Shown: positions 34,377-46,318 of the stretch, one piece after another
Layout: each line of letters begins with the position of its first letter
How positions within the stretch are numbered: position 1 is the stretch's first letter
NCBI RefSeq assembly: GCF_019059575.1
Contig: NW_024883053.1
Coordinates: forward strand, 78,084 to 142,083
Length of the DNA: 64,000 nucleotides
Direction: 5' to 3'
DNA from: Amphibalanus amphitrite
Lineage: Eukaryota; Arthropoda; Thecostraca; Balanomorpha; Balanidae
The notes under the pieces: generated by a model
The model's input: the letters and a program-made list of their open reading frames with translations, nothing else
Databases searched by the model: none
Told to the model about the DNA's origin: nothing
Program-made: the position numbers and the translations under genes

Positions 34377-35404
34377 TCACCCTCCGGCCGCCGGCCGGGT
34401 CCGGTTGCTCCTACACAGCGTCTCCGTGTCGAGCCGCTCAGTGGCGTACAGGATGGCCCGCAGCCGGTCGGCGTGGTGCTCGTAGCTGACTCGGTGGGTG
34501 AGGGCGCAGCCGGCCACCTCGCACACTGTCGTCGCTCTCCGGCGGCCCCCCATACCGCTGGTGTACAGACAATGCCGCTCCCAGGGGCGGCGCTCCACCC
34601 CAGCCGCCTCGGCCGCCACGCCCGTCACAAACACATCTTCCAGGTGGTGGTAGCGGGCGGCGAGCGCGGCGCGCAGCAGCGGGCCCGCCGCCGCCGCCGC
34701 CACCAGGTATCCGTTGCCGAGCACCAGGGGAGGGTAGGAGTCGGCCGGCCACTCGCGCACGCTGCTCCCGTACCCCTGCCATGCCAGGCTGGGCCGGTTG
34801 GGCTGCAGCGAGGCCGCCGGCCGGCCGTACACGGCGGGCCCGTCCGGTAGCGCAGCAACTTCCGCCGCCAGCAGCGGCACGTCCACCAGCACATCATCGT
34901 CCGTCTTCACCAGGAAGCGCGCGCCGGAGCACACCCGCCTGAATGCGTCCAGCAGGGCGACCGTCTTCAAGGCCAGATGGTAGTAATGCTCGGGCACGGC
35001 GCTCTGAATAATGTCACCGTGCCTCGCCGCCTCTGCGTCCACTGCCGCCTGCACAGCGCGCCGCCGCTCCCAGTCCGACACGCCGCCACCGGTCGCTGCA
35101 CTCTCCGCCGACCAGTCCTCTTCGTCGGCGAACTGGTTGTAGGCGTGTGTCACCGGTTCATCCGCTCCCAGTAGGAAGACGAGGCGCAGGCCGGCGGCGG
35201 CGGCGGCGGCCCCGTACAGCCGCCGGAACAGAGCCCTGCGCTCGGCCGCCGCCGGCTGGGAGGTCACAGAGACGAGGGCCAGCGGCGGTCCCTCGGCGCA
35301 CAGGTCCGCCGGCAGGTGCAGGAAGGTGCCCGGGTAAATGTCGGCCGTGACTGGCACCAGCGGGTCCATCGTCCGCGGCGGCTCCACCGTGACGTTCCGT
35401 GGCT
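34377..35404 (-). CDS. GT31 beta-1,3-galactosyltransferase-like terminal exon
   Basis: This exon encodes the catalytic domain of a Golgi glycosyltransferase of family GT31, which moves a sugar from a UDP-sugar in beta-1,3 linkage. Counting from the GTG at 35387, visible motifs are RRALFRRLYG (50-59), FLLG (71-74), HGDIIQSAVPEHYYHLALKT (123-142), the metal-binding TDDDV (162-166), VYGRP (186-190), YPPLVLGNGYLV (218-229) and LEDVFVTG (249-256). The frame stays open upstream to a clear splice acceptor (CCCATTCTCCTTCAG; exon from 35404), so the real start is in an upstream exon. The first two bases complete a split codon (phase 1), followed by an NVT glycosylation sequon. GC content is very high. 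Possible upstream exons are at 47825-48366 and 60577-60767. The exact sugar and acceptor cannot be told. Confidence 0.9.
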
Positions 35405-35633
35405 CTGAAGGAGAATGGGCATATGGAAGGCGTCAAAGACGCGCCTTTTACTGTACACTCACCTACTAAGTGATGTTCGCCCCCCGACGGCCCAGCGTTT
35501 GACTGGAGCGGTAGACTGCGCCGCCTCACACCCAGGTTCAGCGGTACAGTATACCCCTCTGGCCTCACGCTCGGCACAGACGCGTTGGGCTGGGTCAGGG
35601 ACGCGCCGCGCTGCGCTGGCCGCCTTACCACTC
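35405..35633 (+). repeat. Dispersed repeat R, copy 1 (in intron next to the GT31 exon)
   Basis: The sequence CTGTACACTCACCTACTAAG, then GTGATGTTCGCC, GTTTGACTGGAGCGGTAGAC and the CACACCCAGGTTCAGCGG phrase, recurs inverted at 46096-46318 and 47509-47530. It supplies the empty site for element T4. No coding function is likely. Confidence 0.65.
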
Positions 35634-36302
35634 ATTACGGAGCGAGCGAAGTCTTCGTAGAATAACGGACAGTATGAGCGGCCGGCCGGCCGTGGTCACG
35701 CTTTTGCGATGCTTATATCTCAGCAACCACTTGACCGATTTACATGCGGTAATTTTTGTAGGGTAGTTTCATTCCTTCTACCAAGTATTGGACTATTTCC
35801 GATGCATGTGGGTGACCCCTTATGCACGTGGCACGTGCAAAACGAAGAGGTGTCAGTTTTGTAACAATTGCAATATCTCGGTAACTACTGGGCCGATTGC
35901 GCTGAAACTTGGCATGTAGGTAGGCACCCACAAGGCAATGCCTTTGCATGTGCCACAGTTGGGGTGCTGCTGCACGTGCGCACGTGCAGGGGTCGATTCC
36001 AGATCTCGAGAACGGCTGGACCGATTGCGCTCAAATTTGGTACGCGGTTAGGGACCGGTTAGCAGGGTGCCGTGCAAAAGTCAGTTGGGGCCCATTTTGC
36101 ATGTTCGCACGTGCAGGGTGCCGCTTCCAGATCTCGAGAACGGCTGGGCCGATTGTGCTCAAATTTGGCACATCGCTAGAGACCGGTTAGTAGGGTGCTG
36201 TGCACAAGTCAGTTGGAGATACCCCTCGCGATTTCGCACGTGCAAGGCCCACCCTCTCGCTCGCTCCGTTAGTCGCCCCAAATGGCGTTATGCTGGTTTT
36301 AT
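35634..36302 (+). mobile_element. Family E repeat, copy 6
   Basis: Nearly complete: CATTACGGAGCGAGCGAAG start, GGCCGGCCGGCC tract, and ATCTC modules at about 35716, 35874, 36002 and 36129, the last three 127-128 bp apart. The right end is GTCGCCCCAAATGGCG, then TTATGCTGG. Confidence 0.75.
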
Positions 36303-36720
36303 TTTTATAGGTGGAATGCGTTGGCGGTTGAACCAGCACGGCTCGTCGGAAAGTCATTTCATCCACCAAAGAAACGAAATATACCGTTCGAAAGCTGACG
36401 GTGAGCTGATTCCAAAACAGTATTTTATATAGAAATCGTTCGATGGCCTTTTTAAGAAATTGCGTTTTTGTAAAATCGTAAAAATCTTTTATGTTATTCA
36501 ACGAGCTGTCCAGGACAATCTTTAAATCATAGTCATGTTTTTTCGATTACCAGTGAAAGCTGAATGCCAAAAGAACAATACATAGCGAAAAAGTATTCTG
36601 AAATATTAAGATGTGTCTCTCACAGCCGGCAACAAGGCGCAATCACACAACACAGTGTCACGACGGATCAAAGTAAGCCACACAAAGGCGTCAAATGACC
36701 CTTATCGACGCGCAGACCCG

Positions 36721-37300
36721 GCGCTCTCAGCTGTCTGACAGGCCACAGAAGAGACGTTCGGCTGTCGCCCTACTAAACAGACGTCATTTTTGTTAGTTTA
36801 ACAATTCAAGTCGGTACTTGAGCTGTTCAGGATACCTGAGAGGAAGCTTCATTGCTCTGTCATTTTCACATCATGTATGAATTTGCATTTGTTTTTGTCT
36901 ACTTTGCTCAACTCAGCTATGCCCATACAAGAAGAGTTGGCCGCGCTGAGCTGTCAGAGGCTGTATCGACTTCAACTGGTCAGAAGTGGGGGTAGCGCCC
37001 GGCGGGGCGGGGTAACCTTCGACCGGTCACAGGGCCAAACAGTTGTCACTGGTACAACCTCTGACAGTGAAACCCCGCTAACTTTCCCCGCGCGGGCATT
37101 GAGCGCAGCGGGACGGAGCAAAACCTGTATAAGAAAATGTAAGTTAAAGCATGTTGTAAGTCAATCTAGCAGAAGAATGAACTTTCTTCACCGGTATCCT
37201 GAAAACTTTGATAGTGATATGGATCGTTAAACAAACAAATATGACACTTGTTTAGTAGGACGAGACTCGAACGTATTCCGTGGCCGGTCAGGCGGACCTA
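36721..37300. mobile_element. Unidentified insertion in the left arm of palindrome 1
   Basis: This block has no counterpart in the right arm. It starts near GCGCTCTCAGCTGTCTGACA and ends near CAGGCGGACCTAT. No target duplication or family signature was found. It includes a short open frame (36877-37230) with no recognised domain. Confidence 0.45.
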
Positions 37301-37537
37301 TCGCACAGTGATGCAAATGGGGTTGACGAGTGGCTATAAATACCAAAAAAATCAAGTTTACCAAACCGAGTAAATCACTATATGGCTAACCAAATAAATG
37401 TCGCATCTGAATCACATAGTTTTCATGTTTTTGTCAAAACCGGCCTCGTGTATGATTGTCAGAAGTCGTGACATTTTCTATGTCGTAAAATGACTGTCAG
37501 ATACTTTCAAGTTCAAACGCCGCTAGCGTGCGTTCAT

Positions 37538-38728
37538 TTAACCCGCGCCCTGCTGGGGGGGTGTTTGAACACCCCCCCTTGTGGTTTTTCGCGAATATCT
37601 CAAAAACGGCGGCGCGGAGCGCCGCCGTTTTTGGTACACCTTATCATGCATCAATTCTACACATGTTGTGAAAATTTCAGACCAAGGTCATTCAAGGTCA
37701 GGTCACCAGGTCACTTGAAGTGACCTCACCTCATAAAAAGTTTCAATGTCTGTCATAGCTACACCGAGTGACCGATCGCTTTGAAACTTTCAGCGATTGC
37801 TAAGAGCAATAGCATGTACAAAATGTATATCTCAGAATTTTGATATCGATGACCTAAGGTCAGGTCAATTTTGCGACCTCCCCATTATAAGTCAATGGGA
37901 GAAAATTGAAATGCGTCTCTTTTGGACGAAAGACATTATAAACACTCCCAAACACTGAATTACAAGTGGTTTAGACACACTGAACATGAAAATGGTGTCC
38001 GTGACCCCTGTTTATGCCCTGAGGTCATCTTAGGTCACGAATGGTATCTAACAGTTTTTCGCAAATAACTTTTGATAGAGGCATGCTAGAGCGATGAAAA
38101 CACATTAGATGTGTTCAGCTCGACGATACGGATCGACTGATATGCAACATGACCCTTTCTGGTCAGGTCATGACCTTGACCTGAGGTCAAATTTTCAAGT
38201 TGACCTTTCAAGGTCAAGTTATAGTTCATTCGATGCGTCTTGACGAGAGGAACACGATGCCGGTAAAAGTAAGCTCGTACAAGGCTTGGGTCAAAAGTTA
38301 TTGCAGAAAAACTGTTTCCGAAAAAATCGGCTATTTTTGCAGTTTTTGCCCCCTGCAGGCAAAACCGTTGACGTTAGGTGAAATCTGAGAGAAGTACTCA
38401 GAAAGGGCGTTAATAGGGCTATCGAATGCGCTTTTCCGCGGCGCTCTAGCTCTATTGGTTCCTGAGTTATGCGTAGGCTTCTTGGAAATTTTCGACATTC
38501 GACCTGGAAATCGGCGAAATTTTGCCTTCAATGACCTCTGGTGACCTGACCTTTGACCTGACCAAAAAATTGACCGAAGTGATTTCGTCATTATTTTTGA
38601 CGCTCTTTCGAACGCCGCCTTCTGCGTATCGCTACGTGGCCCAGGAGCCGAGTTAGAAGGGGGGTGTTCAAACACCCCCCCCCCAGCAGGGCGTGGAAAT
38701 CCAGGACCCCCAGCCGGGCGCGGGTTAA
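37538..38728 (+). mobile_element. Family A1 TTAA element, copy 6 (complete reference copy)
   Basis: TTAA at 37538-37541 and 38725-38728; left CCCGCGCCCTGCTGGGG, right CAGCCGGGCGCGGG. Hairpins between G and C runs: GTGTTTGAACAC (left) and GTGTTCAAACAC (right). A GGCGGCGCGGAGCGCCGCC hairpin lies at about 37606-37626, an IR0 AGGTCATGACCT at 38165-38176 and a perfect DR1 at 38547-38559. The right arm of palindrome 1 shows the empty site (TTTGTATGAAATGAACGC), proving a single TTAA-like site before insertion. Non-coding, 1191 bp. Confidence 0.95.
38547..38559. promoter_or_regulatory. Perfect DR1 of AGGTCA half-sites
   Basis: TGACCTTTGACCT reads AGGTCAAAGGTCA on the other strand, the classic DR1 of RXR/USP, HNF4 and related receptors (established). 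The same site is intact in A1 copies at 1535, 5450, 7729, 18841, 48800 and 58758. Confidence 0.5.
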
Positions 38729-39577
38729 TACAAACTGCAAAAATCATGCATTACAATGATTCCTAAGGCCTGCTGCTTCTCATGCGGGGTCACAAAAAGC
38801 CGCATCTGTTTTGGTTTGGCGGTCATCGAGTCATTTGTCATCATGTTGCAATCGCAGTTTTTTACTAAAAAATATTTGCTTTCGTTTCACCTACAGCAGT
38901 CTACACAGTGTGTGCCCGTTAATGCACCATACCATAGCATTCCCTAACCATTTCTAAGTCACACCGTGAAAGAATTAAGGCGCTAGCACAGGGCAGACCG
39001 ACGCTATTGAAGTTTTTGTCCGTTGCGGTCGGGTGTCGCAGTCGGGGCGGATTGCTTTCACCGCGGATTGCAATTTCGACAGACGTTTAACTTTGACCTG
39101 CTATAAGTGGGTCAAATATTGACCTTAACTCAAAAGTAATATGCTCACGCACGAGATCTTGTCAAGAGCAATCCGTTGGATTTTGTCACGAGGCGCTAGG
39201 ACACTTGATTTAGGAACAGCAGAGGGATGCACCGACGAAACCCCGCTGTGGCCGCCCGCCCGCGGCGCGGCCGCCCGGGCCGACCACCGCGCCGCGGCAC
39301 CCGACCGCAACGGACGAAAACTTAAGTAGCGCCGGTCAGCCCTGTGCTAGCGCCTTCATTCTTTCACAGTACGGCTTAAAAATGATTAGGGAATGCTATG
39401 GTATGGTGCACTAACGGGCTCACACTGTGTAAACTGCTGTAGGTGAAACGAAAGCAAATATTTATAAATAAAAAACTGCGATTGCAATATGATGACAAAT
39501 AGTTGGATCAACGCCAAACCAAAAGAGATACGGCTTTTTGTGACCCTGCATCAAAAGCAGAAGACTTTGTGGATCAT

Positions 39578-39732
<155 letters not shown>

Positions 39733-40385
39733 CCATTTGTATGAAATGAACGCACGCTAGCGGCGTTTGAAGTTGCGAGTATCTGACAGTCATTTTACGA
39801 CATAGAAAATGTCACGACTTCTGACAATCATACACGAGGTCGGTTTTGACAAAAACATGAAAATCATGTTTTTCAGGCACTCCAAACATTTGCCTGACTG
39901 GCCATTTTACGATTTATTCGATAAGGTGAACTTGAAATTTGGGCCTTTTCGGCATTTATGGCCACTCGTGAGTCGTGAACCCCATTTGTATCATTGTGTA
40001 GCGGTGGGTCGGCGAGTCGATAAGGGTCATTTCACGCCGTCTGTGTGGATGACTTTGATCCATCGTGACGCTCAGTTGTGTGATTGCGCCCTGTTGCCGG
40101 CTGTGAGAAGCGCATATTAATATTTGAGGATATTTTATTGCTACATATTGTTTCTTTGGCATTCAGCTTTCACTGGAAAACGAAACAAACATGCATATGT
40201 TTTTAAGAATGTCCTGGACAGCTGGTTGAATAAAGAATTATTACAAACACAATTTTTGAAAAAGGCCATCAAACGATTTCGATAAAAACACATTTATGGC
40301 ATCGTCCCACCGTCAGCTTTCGAATGGTATATGTCGTTTCTTTTGTGAATGATTTCACTTTCCGACGAACCGTGCGAGAGCGATG

Positions 40386-40844
40386 CCATGCCGTTCATCT
40401 CATCCGGATAGGCTACAAAACTGCCGGTGCAGCTTCAAAACACGGCATCCTTCTGCCTTGCCCTCAGAATCTCTGAACATCTGAACCACTCTCATACTTA
40501 TTCGAAATTTCCTTCCTAATTTTCCTTCATCCTTTCTTATAGTATGCCTAATACAAGGCTCATTATAACTATGCTATAACTGTGTTTATTGTAACTATTT
40601 TATGAAGAATATGGAATACCTAAACCTTGACGGCTAGATTGGGCTGTGGTCCATGTTGGCACTTTGCAGCCCATTCATGGCAATATTTCACATTAATATT
40701 ATCAGAATATTATCTCTATATTCTCAAAAACCCTCCGTGGTGGTCCGTTAGCGAACCCTACCTGTGGCCTTGACACAATGGTCGAAATATCTGGCCGTTG
40801 ACATTGGTCTAGAGAGAGAGTGAGAGAAACGGTCACGAACAGCT
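40386..40844. other. Spacer between the two palindromes
   Basis: Moderately AT-rich; no gene, element border or repeat recognised. Confidence 0.35.
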
Positions 40845-41518
40845 CCTTGGTTCTGTCAGATGTTGGGATTCGCTGACCACCGGCGCCACGCAACCACTGC
40901 ACTCAGCTGTTTTCTCCGAAGCGCCAGTGAACGACCTCGCGACCTTCGTTCTCCCCTGCCCGTAGCCAAGCTGCGGCTGAACAAATCCGTCAGCGCTTGA
41001 AAGGAACTGCGCGGCAATGGAAAACAACCCGGCTATCCCGCTAAAAAAAGAGTGAGAAAAGCAAACAACCCAAAGTCTGCTCTCACTTCTGTGTTGGCCC
41101 GTCTCTTGTGTCCTGATTATTTATTTAATTGCTTATAAAACGCATCAATCATACATCATCACGAGACCCACCACCGCCAGCAGCCACTCGCCTACAAACA
41201 AGTGCAGCTTTGTAGGATAACTATATAAACTTTATAGGTAATATAGACTATAAAAAAACTTTATTTATATTGTCCGCATATAAACTTCGGCCCTCGAGAC
41301 CCTGGTGGTGGTTCAAGTCCCTAACTACAGGCACGTGGTTATGCCCCGGGGCTCCGTATCTCACTCACTACTGGATTTTGTGTGGGTTCCCTCACTTCGA
41401 ACCGGTCACATGACTTACCTCGCCCGAGGCTGGGCGGGCGGTGCAGGCTGGGCGGTGCGGTGCCATAGGGTCGCGACCTATCGACACTGCAGCCGGCCGG
41501 GCCGGGTCAGCCCGCGGA

Positions 41519-41582
41519 TCCGTGGCGCTGTGGTATGGCGTCGGGCTGGCTTTTGAATTGTCGTGTGTTCGGATCGCGCGGG
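41519..41582 (+). repeat. tRNA-like (A-box/B-box) segment, left arm
   Basis: GTGGCGCTGTGGTATGG resembles a pol III A box and GTGTTCGGATC a B box, about 40 bp apart. This is what tRNA-derived SINE heads look like. The right-arm copy is closer to a tRNA. The stems are imperfect, so it is not called as a functional tRNA gene. Confidence 0.45.
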
Positions 41583-42184
41583 AGTCGTTGCTTTTCTACA
41601 GAAAGGAGATCTGTGCTATTGTAACTTGACAGCTGATTGGTTAATAGCTTCGTGTTTATCGTTGCGTGCCTTACCTGTTTAGTGTTTATGCGTTGCATTT
41701 ATTTTAATTATCAAGAATAGAAAATCATACCTATTGCAGCGACTTGCATACCTACTTAGATCCCACATATTTACAACTGCATAGACATGTCATTTCCTAA
41801 ATGTTACGTAAATGGTGTCAAAGGTGCCGCCAACATCTCTGCTCGTTGCACCAATGCAATAACAAGGACCATTTTCACTTAAGCCTGCATCTGTAAACTG
41901 TAGGCCAAGGCCCTACCTGTCACATATAATCTGGCACCCCTGACCCCACGGCCGTTAGTTTCATCCTTGGCTCCCGGATCTGGCTCCGCCTGTGTTTACA
42001 GTGTGGAGTCCTTCACCACCAGTCGGTCGGTCACGTGACTGACCTAGCCCGAGCCCCGGCTGTCTGACCAGAGTGCGGGCCGCGTGCCGACTGATCGTTT
42101 CGCCCACAATTGATACACCTCCGCGGCTTCCGACAAACTTATCTACTTTCAAATTGGGAGTCTGTGCCTTGGTCTGTGCGTATT

Positions 42185-42247
42185 CCATGGCGTAGCAGCA
42201 GGGTGCTGGACTATAGATTGGAGGGTTGTGTGTTCGGGCCACGCTGG
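42185..42247 (+). repeat. tRNA-like segment in spacer of palindrome 2
   Basis: ATGGCGTAGCAGCAGGGTG (A-box-like) and GTGTGTTCGGGCC (B-box-like) in the same spacing as the arm copies, but a different sequence. A related SINE-like head is likely. Confidence 0.4.
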
Positions 42248-43035
42248 GGTGATTGCTTTTGTTGGGAACTTGTTTTTCCTAGCGCGGCATTAAATTAATT
42301 CTTGTCCTCCTCGGGACGAAGTCATCATGCTCCTCACGTTTCCCTTTCCAGACGGCGGTCACCCCACCACACGACCGGTGCAGGTGACGGAAACTCCTCA
42401 TTCGATTACACCATTTCCGGGGTGACCGTTTGAGCGGCAGGACGGGCTGTCCTATCGGGACGTTCCCATCCCACTATCGGAACGATCTCTGCCGCTGCGG
42501 CACACCCTCGTAGGCCCGCGCAGCCCAGCGTTTTACGCCCGTGGAGGTGCATCGAACTCAGCGAAACGATCAGTCAGCACGCGGCCCGCTTCTGTCACCC
42601 GGCCAAGCCTCGGGCTTGGTCAGTCACGTGACCGGCCGACCGGTGGTAAATGACTTAACACTGTAAACACAAGGCGGAGCCAGGTCCGGGGCCCACGACC
42701 TAACGGCTGTGGGACGACAGCCTAGGTATCAATTACAGTTTGCAATTGCAGGCCAAAGCCTGTGTAAATGGTGGAACGTGCGGAGGTGTTGGCGGCATGC
42801 CTTGACACCACTTAGCATCCTTGATGACATCTCTCTGCAGACATAAGAAACTGGGCTTTATCTAATGAAGTCGCTGCAATATGCTTCCTTTCTATACACA
42901 CTAGTAGATGATTTCGAGTAATGCTACGCGTTAACAGGTAAGGTATGCAACGACATACAGGAAACTATGAGTTCATACAGCCAGCTATGAGTTCAATGGC
43001 ACGGATCTTCTTTCTGTAGAAAAGTTACGACGTCC

Positions 43036-43095
43036 GCAGGATCCGAACGCACCGCCTCTCAATTACAAGCCCACCTTCTAACCACAGCGCCACGG
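43036..43095 (-). repeat. tRNA-like segment, right arm
   Basis: On the minus strand: CCGTGGCGCTGTGGTTAGAA, a middle GGCTTGTAATTGAGAGG and GCGTTCGGATCCTGCGG. The A box and B box are near-canonical. Its inverse partner is 41519-41582. Confidence 0.5.
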
Positions 43096-43390
43096 ACCTG
43101 TGGTAGTTTTCGAGTGTTATCGCAGTGAAACTGTTGTTCTGATAGGTGGCGACCCCATGGCACCGCGGCGCCCAGTCTGCGCTTTGGTCACTTGATGAGC
43201 CTCGGGCGAGGTCAGTCATGTGACCAGTTCGAGGTGAGGGCTCAGCCACAGCTTGTCTGCGAGGCAGGGGAGAACGTGGGTCGCGAGGTTGTTCACTGGC
43301 GCTTCGGAGAAAACGGTCGAGTGGTTGCGTGGCGCCGGTGGTCGGTGAATCCCGAGCAATTGACAGGTGGGCCTCTCAGCCAACGTTACC

Positions 43391-44029
43391 ATGGTGGGGG
43401 GTGAGGGAGGGGGCTACACAAGTATTTGACCACGCATGGTTATCTCGGAAGGTAAGAAAGCAAAAAAGAAAAAGACGCAGTAAAAAGCAATCTATAACCC
43501 ACTGTTGGATTTTTCATGGGTTATTATTCCATCAGATTATCGCTAAGGTCACTGCACGTCACCAGCATTATAATTATCACGAATTCTGGTTCCCCATTTT
43601 GACAACTTCTCACAAGCGGCGCATAAGTCAAGTCTGGAACTGTTAGAGCTACAGCGCCGTAGAAGAGCGCATTGAATAGCTCTTTGAGTTTTTTTTTGTG
43701 TGTATTTTCTCAGATTGGACCTAGAGTAAATGGTTTATACTCCAGAGGGCAACAACTTTCAAAATTTGACGTTTTGCGGATAGTTTTTCTGTAATAACCT
43801 ATGGCGTCATGCTTTTATTACGTTGATTTAACCGGAATCGCGTTTCTTTCGTGAAGACGCGTCAAATGAACCATACCTACATTGAAATTTAATTTACAAA
43901 AATGATCTCAGGTCAAGCTCATAGAAAAGGTCATGCTGTGCATATCATTCGATTCCTATCATTGAGCTGAACGCATCGGTGTTTTTCAGCGTTCTATCAT
44001 GTGTTATCTAAAGACATTGTCAAAAACTG
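43391..44029 (-). mobile_element. Family A1 fragment (diverged), mainly 43640-44029
   Basis: 43640-44029 reads in reverse through the A1 order: AGAGCTACAGCGCCGT, AGAGCGCATTGAATAGC, the CAGAGGGCAACAACTTT phrase and the GAGCTGAACGCATCGGTG phrase. Both ends are missing. 43391-43640 is unassigned. Confidence 0.55.
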
Positions 44030-44042
44030 TTAACCCTCGCCG

Positions 44043-44656
<614 letters not shown>

Positions 44657-45666
44657 CCTCGCCGGCACAGGCCATTTTGCGTCCTTCGACGGCACAAGGG
44701 GAGGGGAGGGTACAACCCCACTCGCGTTTCGCCCCTGATCAAGCTAGAGCTTTATGGAAAAAAACAAACGTGTTGCCCGTCACGAGTGGAAACCGATTAT
44801 ATCCCATTTTTAACCCTCGCATGTGTGCGGCGTTTGCCAGCTTCTAAAGTGTAGGGGGGGGGGATCGGTTGGACCCCCCTTGCCGTTTGGCCCCTGATCG
44901 AGCTAGAGCGTCGCTTAAAAAACGAGCGTGTTGCCCGTGACGAGAGAAAGCCGATGATGCCCAATTTTAAGGCTCTAGGTCATTGGTTGAGTGTCGCTGC
45001 TATGTTTTTTTATTGGGGGGGGGGATTGCTGATCACCAATATCGTGCTACTTTTGATCACAGATGATGTCTTTAAGCATTTAGACCAGGTCAGGTCAGGT
45101 CAGGTCAGGTCAACCAGTAGGGGTCGTGACGGATATTCGTGGTACCTGTCAACCGCCTCTGACAGCTTCGTAACATGTTACGAAGGCTCCAAAACTACTT
45201 CGTAAATGTTCAAATGCTTTCTAAATTCGAATTCATCTCCAAAAACCAGCATAGATATATGTAAAACTCGAAAAAGTGAACCGAGGTCACCAAAGATCAA
45301 TGACCTGACCTGGCCTGACCTTCAGGTGACCTTGCCATCCACCCTATTGCATGGGAGCAACACCAAATCACATGTATGAACGTTTGAAACCACGAAAAGC
45401 TTGCAAACGCGCGGCTAATGCGAGCCGACATACGCCGAATCGCGCTTCCGGCCAAACATGGCCTCGGAAAGTAGGTCACATGTCAACGGTCATTTTGGTC
45501 AGGGTCATGAAATTTTCAGGGTAGATGTGAAATTGATCAATGCGAGGGTACTGAAAGCTTTGTCACAATCGGCTGCTTTTTACGCGAGTTATTCGCTTGA
45601 AGCCTTGGGTGGGGGGGGGGGGGGGTGGCGGGTGCATCAACTTCCCCCCGTGCCGGCGAGGGTTAC

Positions 45667-46095
45667 GGAGACGTATCATGATGTGAGATGACTTCAGGGG
45701 CATAAAATGGGTCAAGAGTGGAATTTTGTGATTCGGTGTGCCATTATTCACCTGTATCCGGGTGCCATCGCTAAAAAGAGGAGCATTTTGACCTGACTTT
45801 ATGATGTGACCAGGTGTCAACAATTCCAGACACGATACGAAATTCATAAGTTGTGCCAAGTTTTGCGTCGCTGTGCGCCGCAGTTTCCGTTACAGACACA
45901 CACAAACATTGGCAAGTGTGGCCAAACACCCCACCCCCACCCCCACCCCACCCGGGAGAAAATAAACGATGTAAATTGCTATAACTAATCTCACTGAGCT
46001 AAATGCGATCGTGACTACTTACAAGCATCATATTCGAGTCGACACAGAAAGACCAGCGATTCGCAGCAGGCCCCCTAGCCACAGATATGTGACTG
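45667..46095. other. Element remnants
   Basis: 45680-45800 has diverged A1-like phrases (GGGTCAAGAGTGG, ATTCGGTGTG). A (CCCCAC)n run lies at 45928-45950. No gene seen. Confidence 0.35.
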
Positions 46096-46318
46096 TGAGC
46101 GATAAGGCAACCAGCGCGGCGCGTCCCTGACCCGGTCAAACGCGTCTGTAGCGAGTGTGAGGCCAGAGAGATATACTGTGCCGCTGAGCCTGGGTGTGAG
46201 GCGGCACAGTCTACCGTTGAGGCCAGAGGGATGTGCTGTGCCGCTGAGCCTGGGTGTGAGACGGCGCAGTCTACCGCTCCAGTCAAACGCTGGGCCGTCG
46301 GGGGGCGAACATCACTTA
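46096..46318 (-). repeat. Dispersed repeat R, copy 2, with internal tandem duplication
   Basis: The inverse of 35460-35640. A unit of about 63 bp (GAGGCCAGAG(A/G)GAT ... GGCGCAGTCTACCG) is duplicated in tandem at about 46157-46275. Element T4 inserted near its end. Confidence 0.6.

Larger units (their letters stand above)
40845..43390. repeat. Long imperfect palindrome 2
   Basis: The left arm (40845 to about 42104) and right arm (about 42561 to 43390) are inverted copies, for example TCCGAAGCGCCAGTGAAC, GGTCACATGACTTACCTCGC, GTGGCGCTGTGGT, TGCCGCCAACA and GACTGATCGTTTCGCC each have an inverse partner. The left arm has an unmatched insertion (about 40985-41388). The spacer (42105-42560) includes a tRNA-like stretch. 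No transposase. Confidence 0.82.

Noticed and set aside
34438-34983. Other long frames overlapping the GT31 exon on both strands
   Set aside because: Shadows of a very GC-rich coding exon; only the GT31 frame contains family motifs.
41519-43095. Functional tRNA genes
   Set aside because: A and B boxes are present, but acceptor and anticodon stems do not close properly and copies are embedded in palindrome arms; SINE-like heads are more likely.
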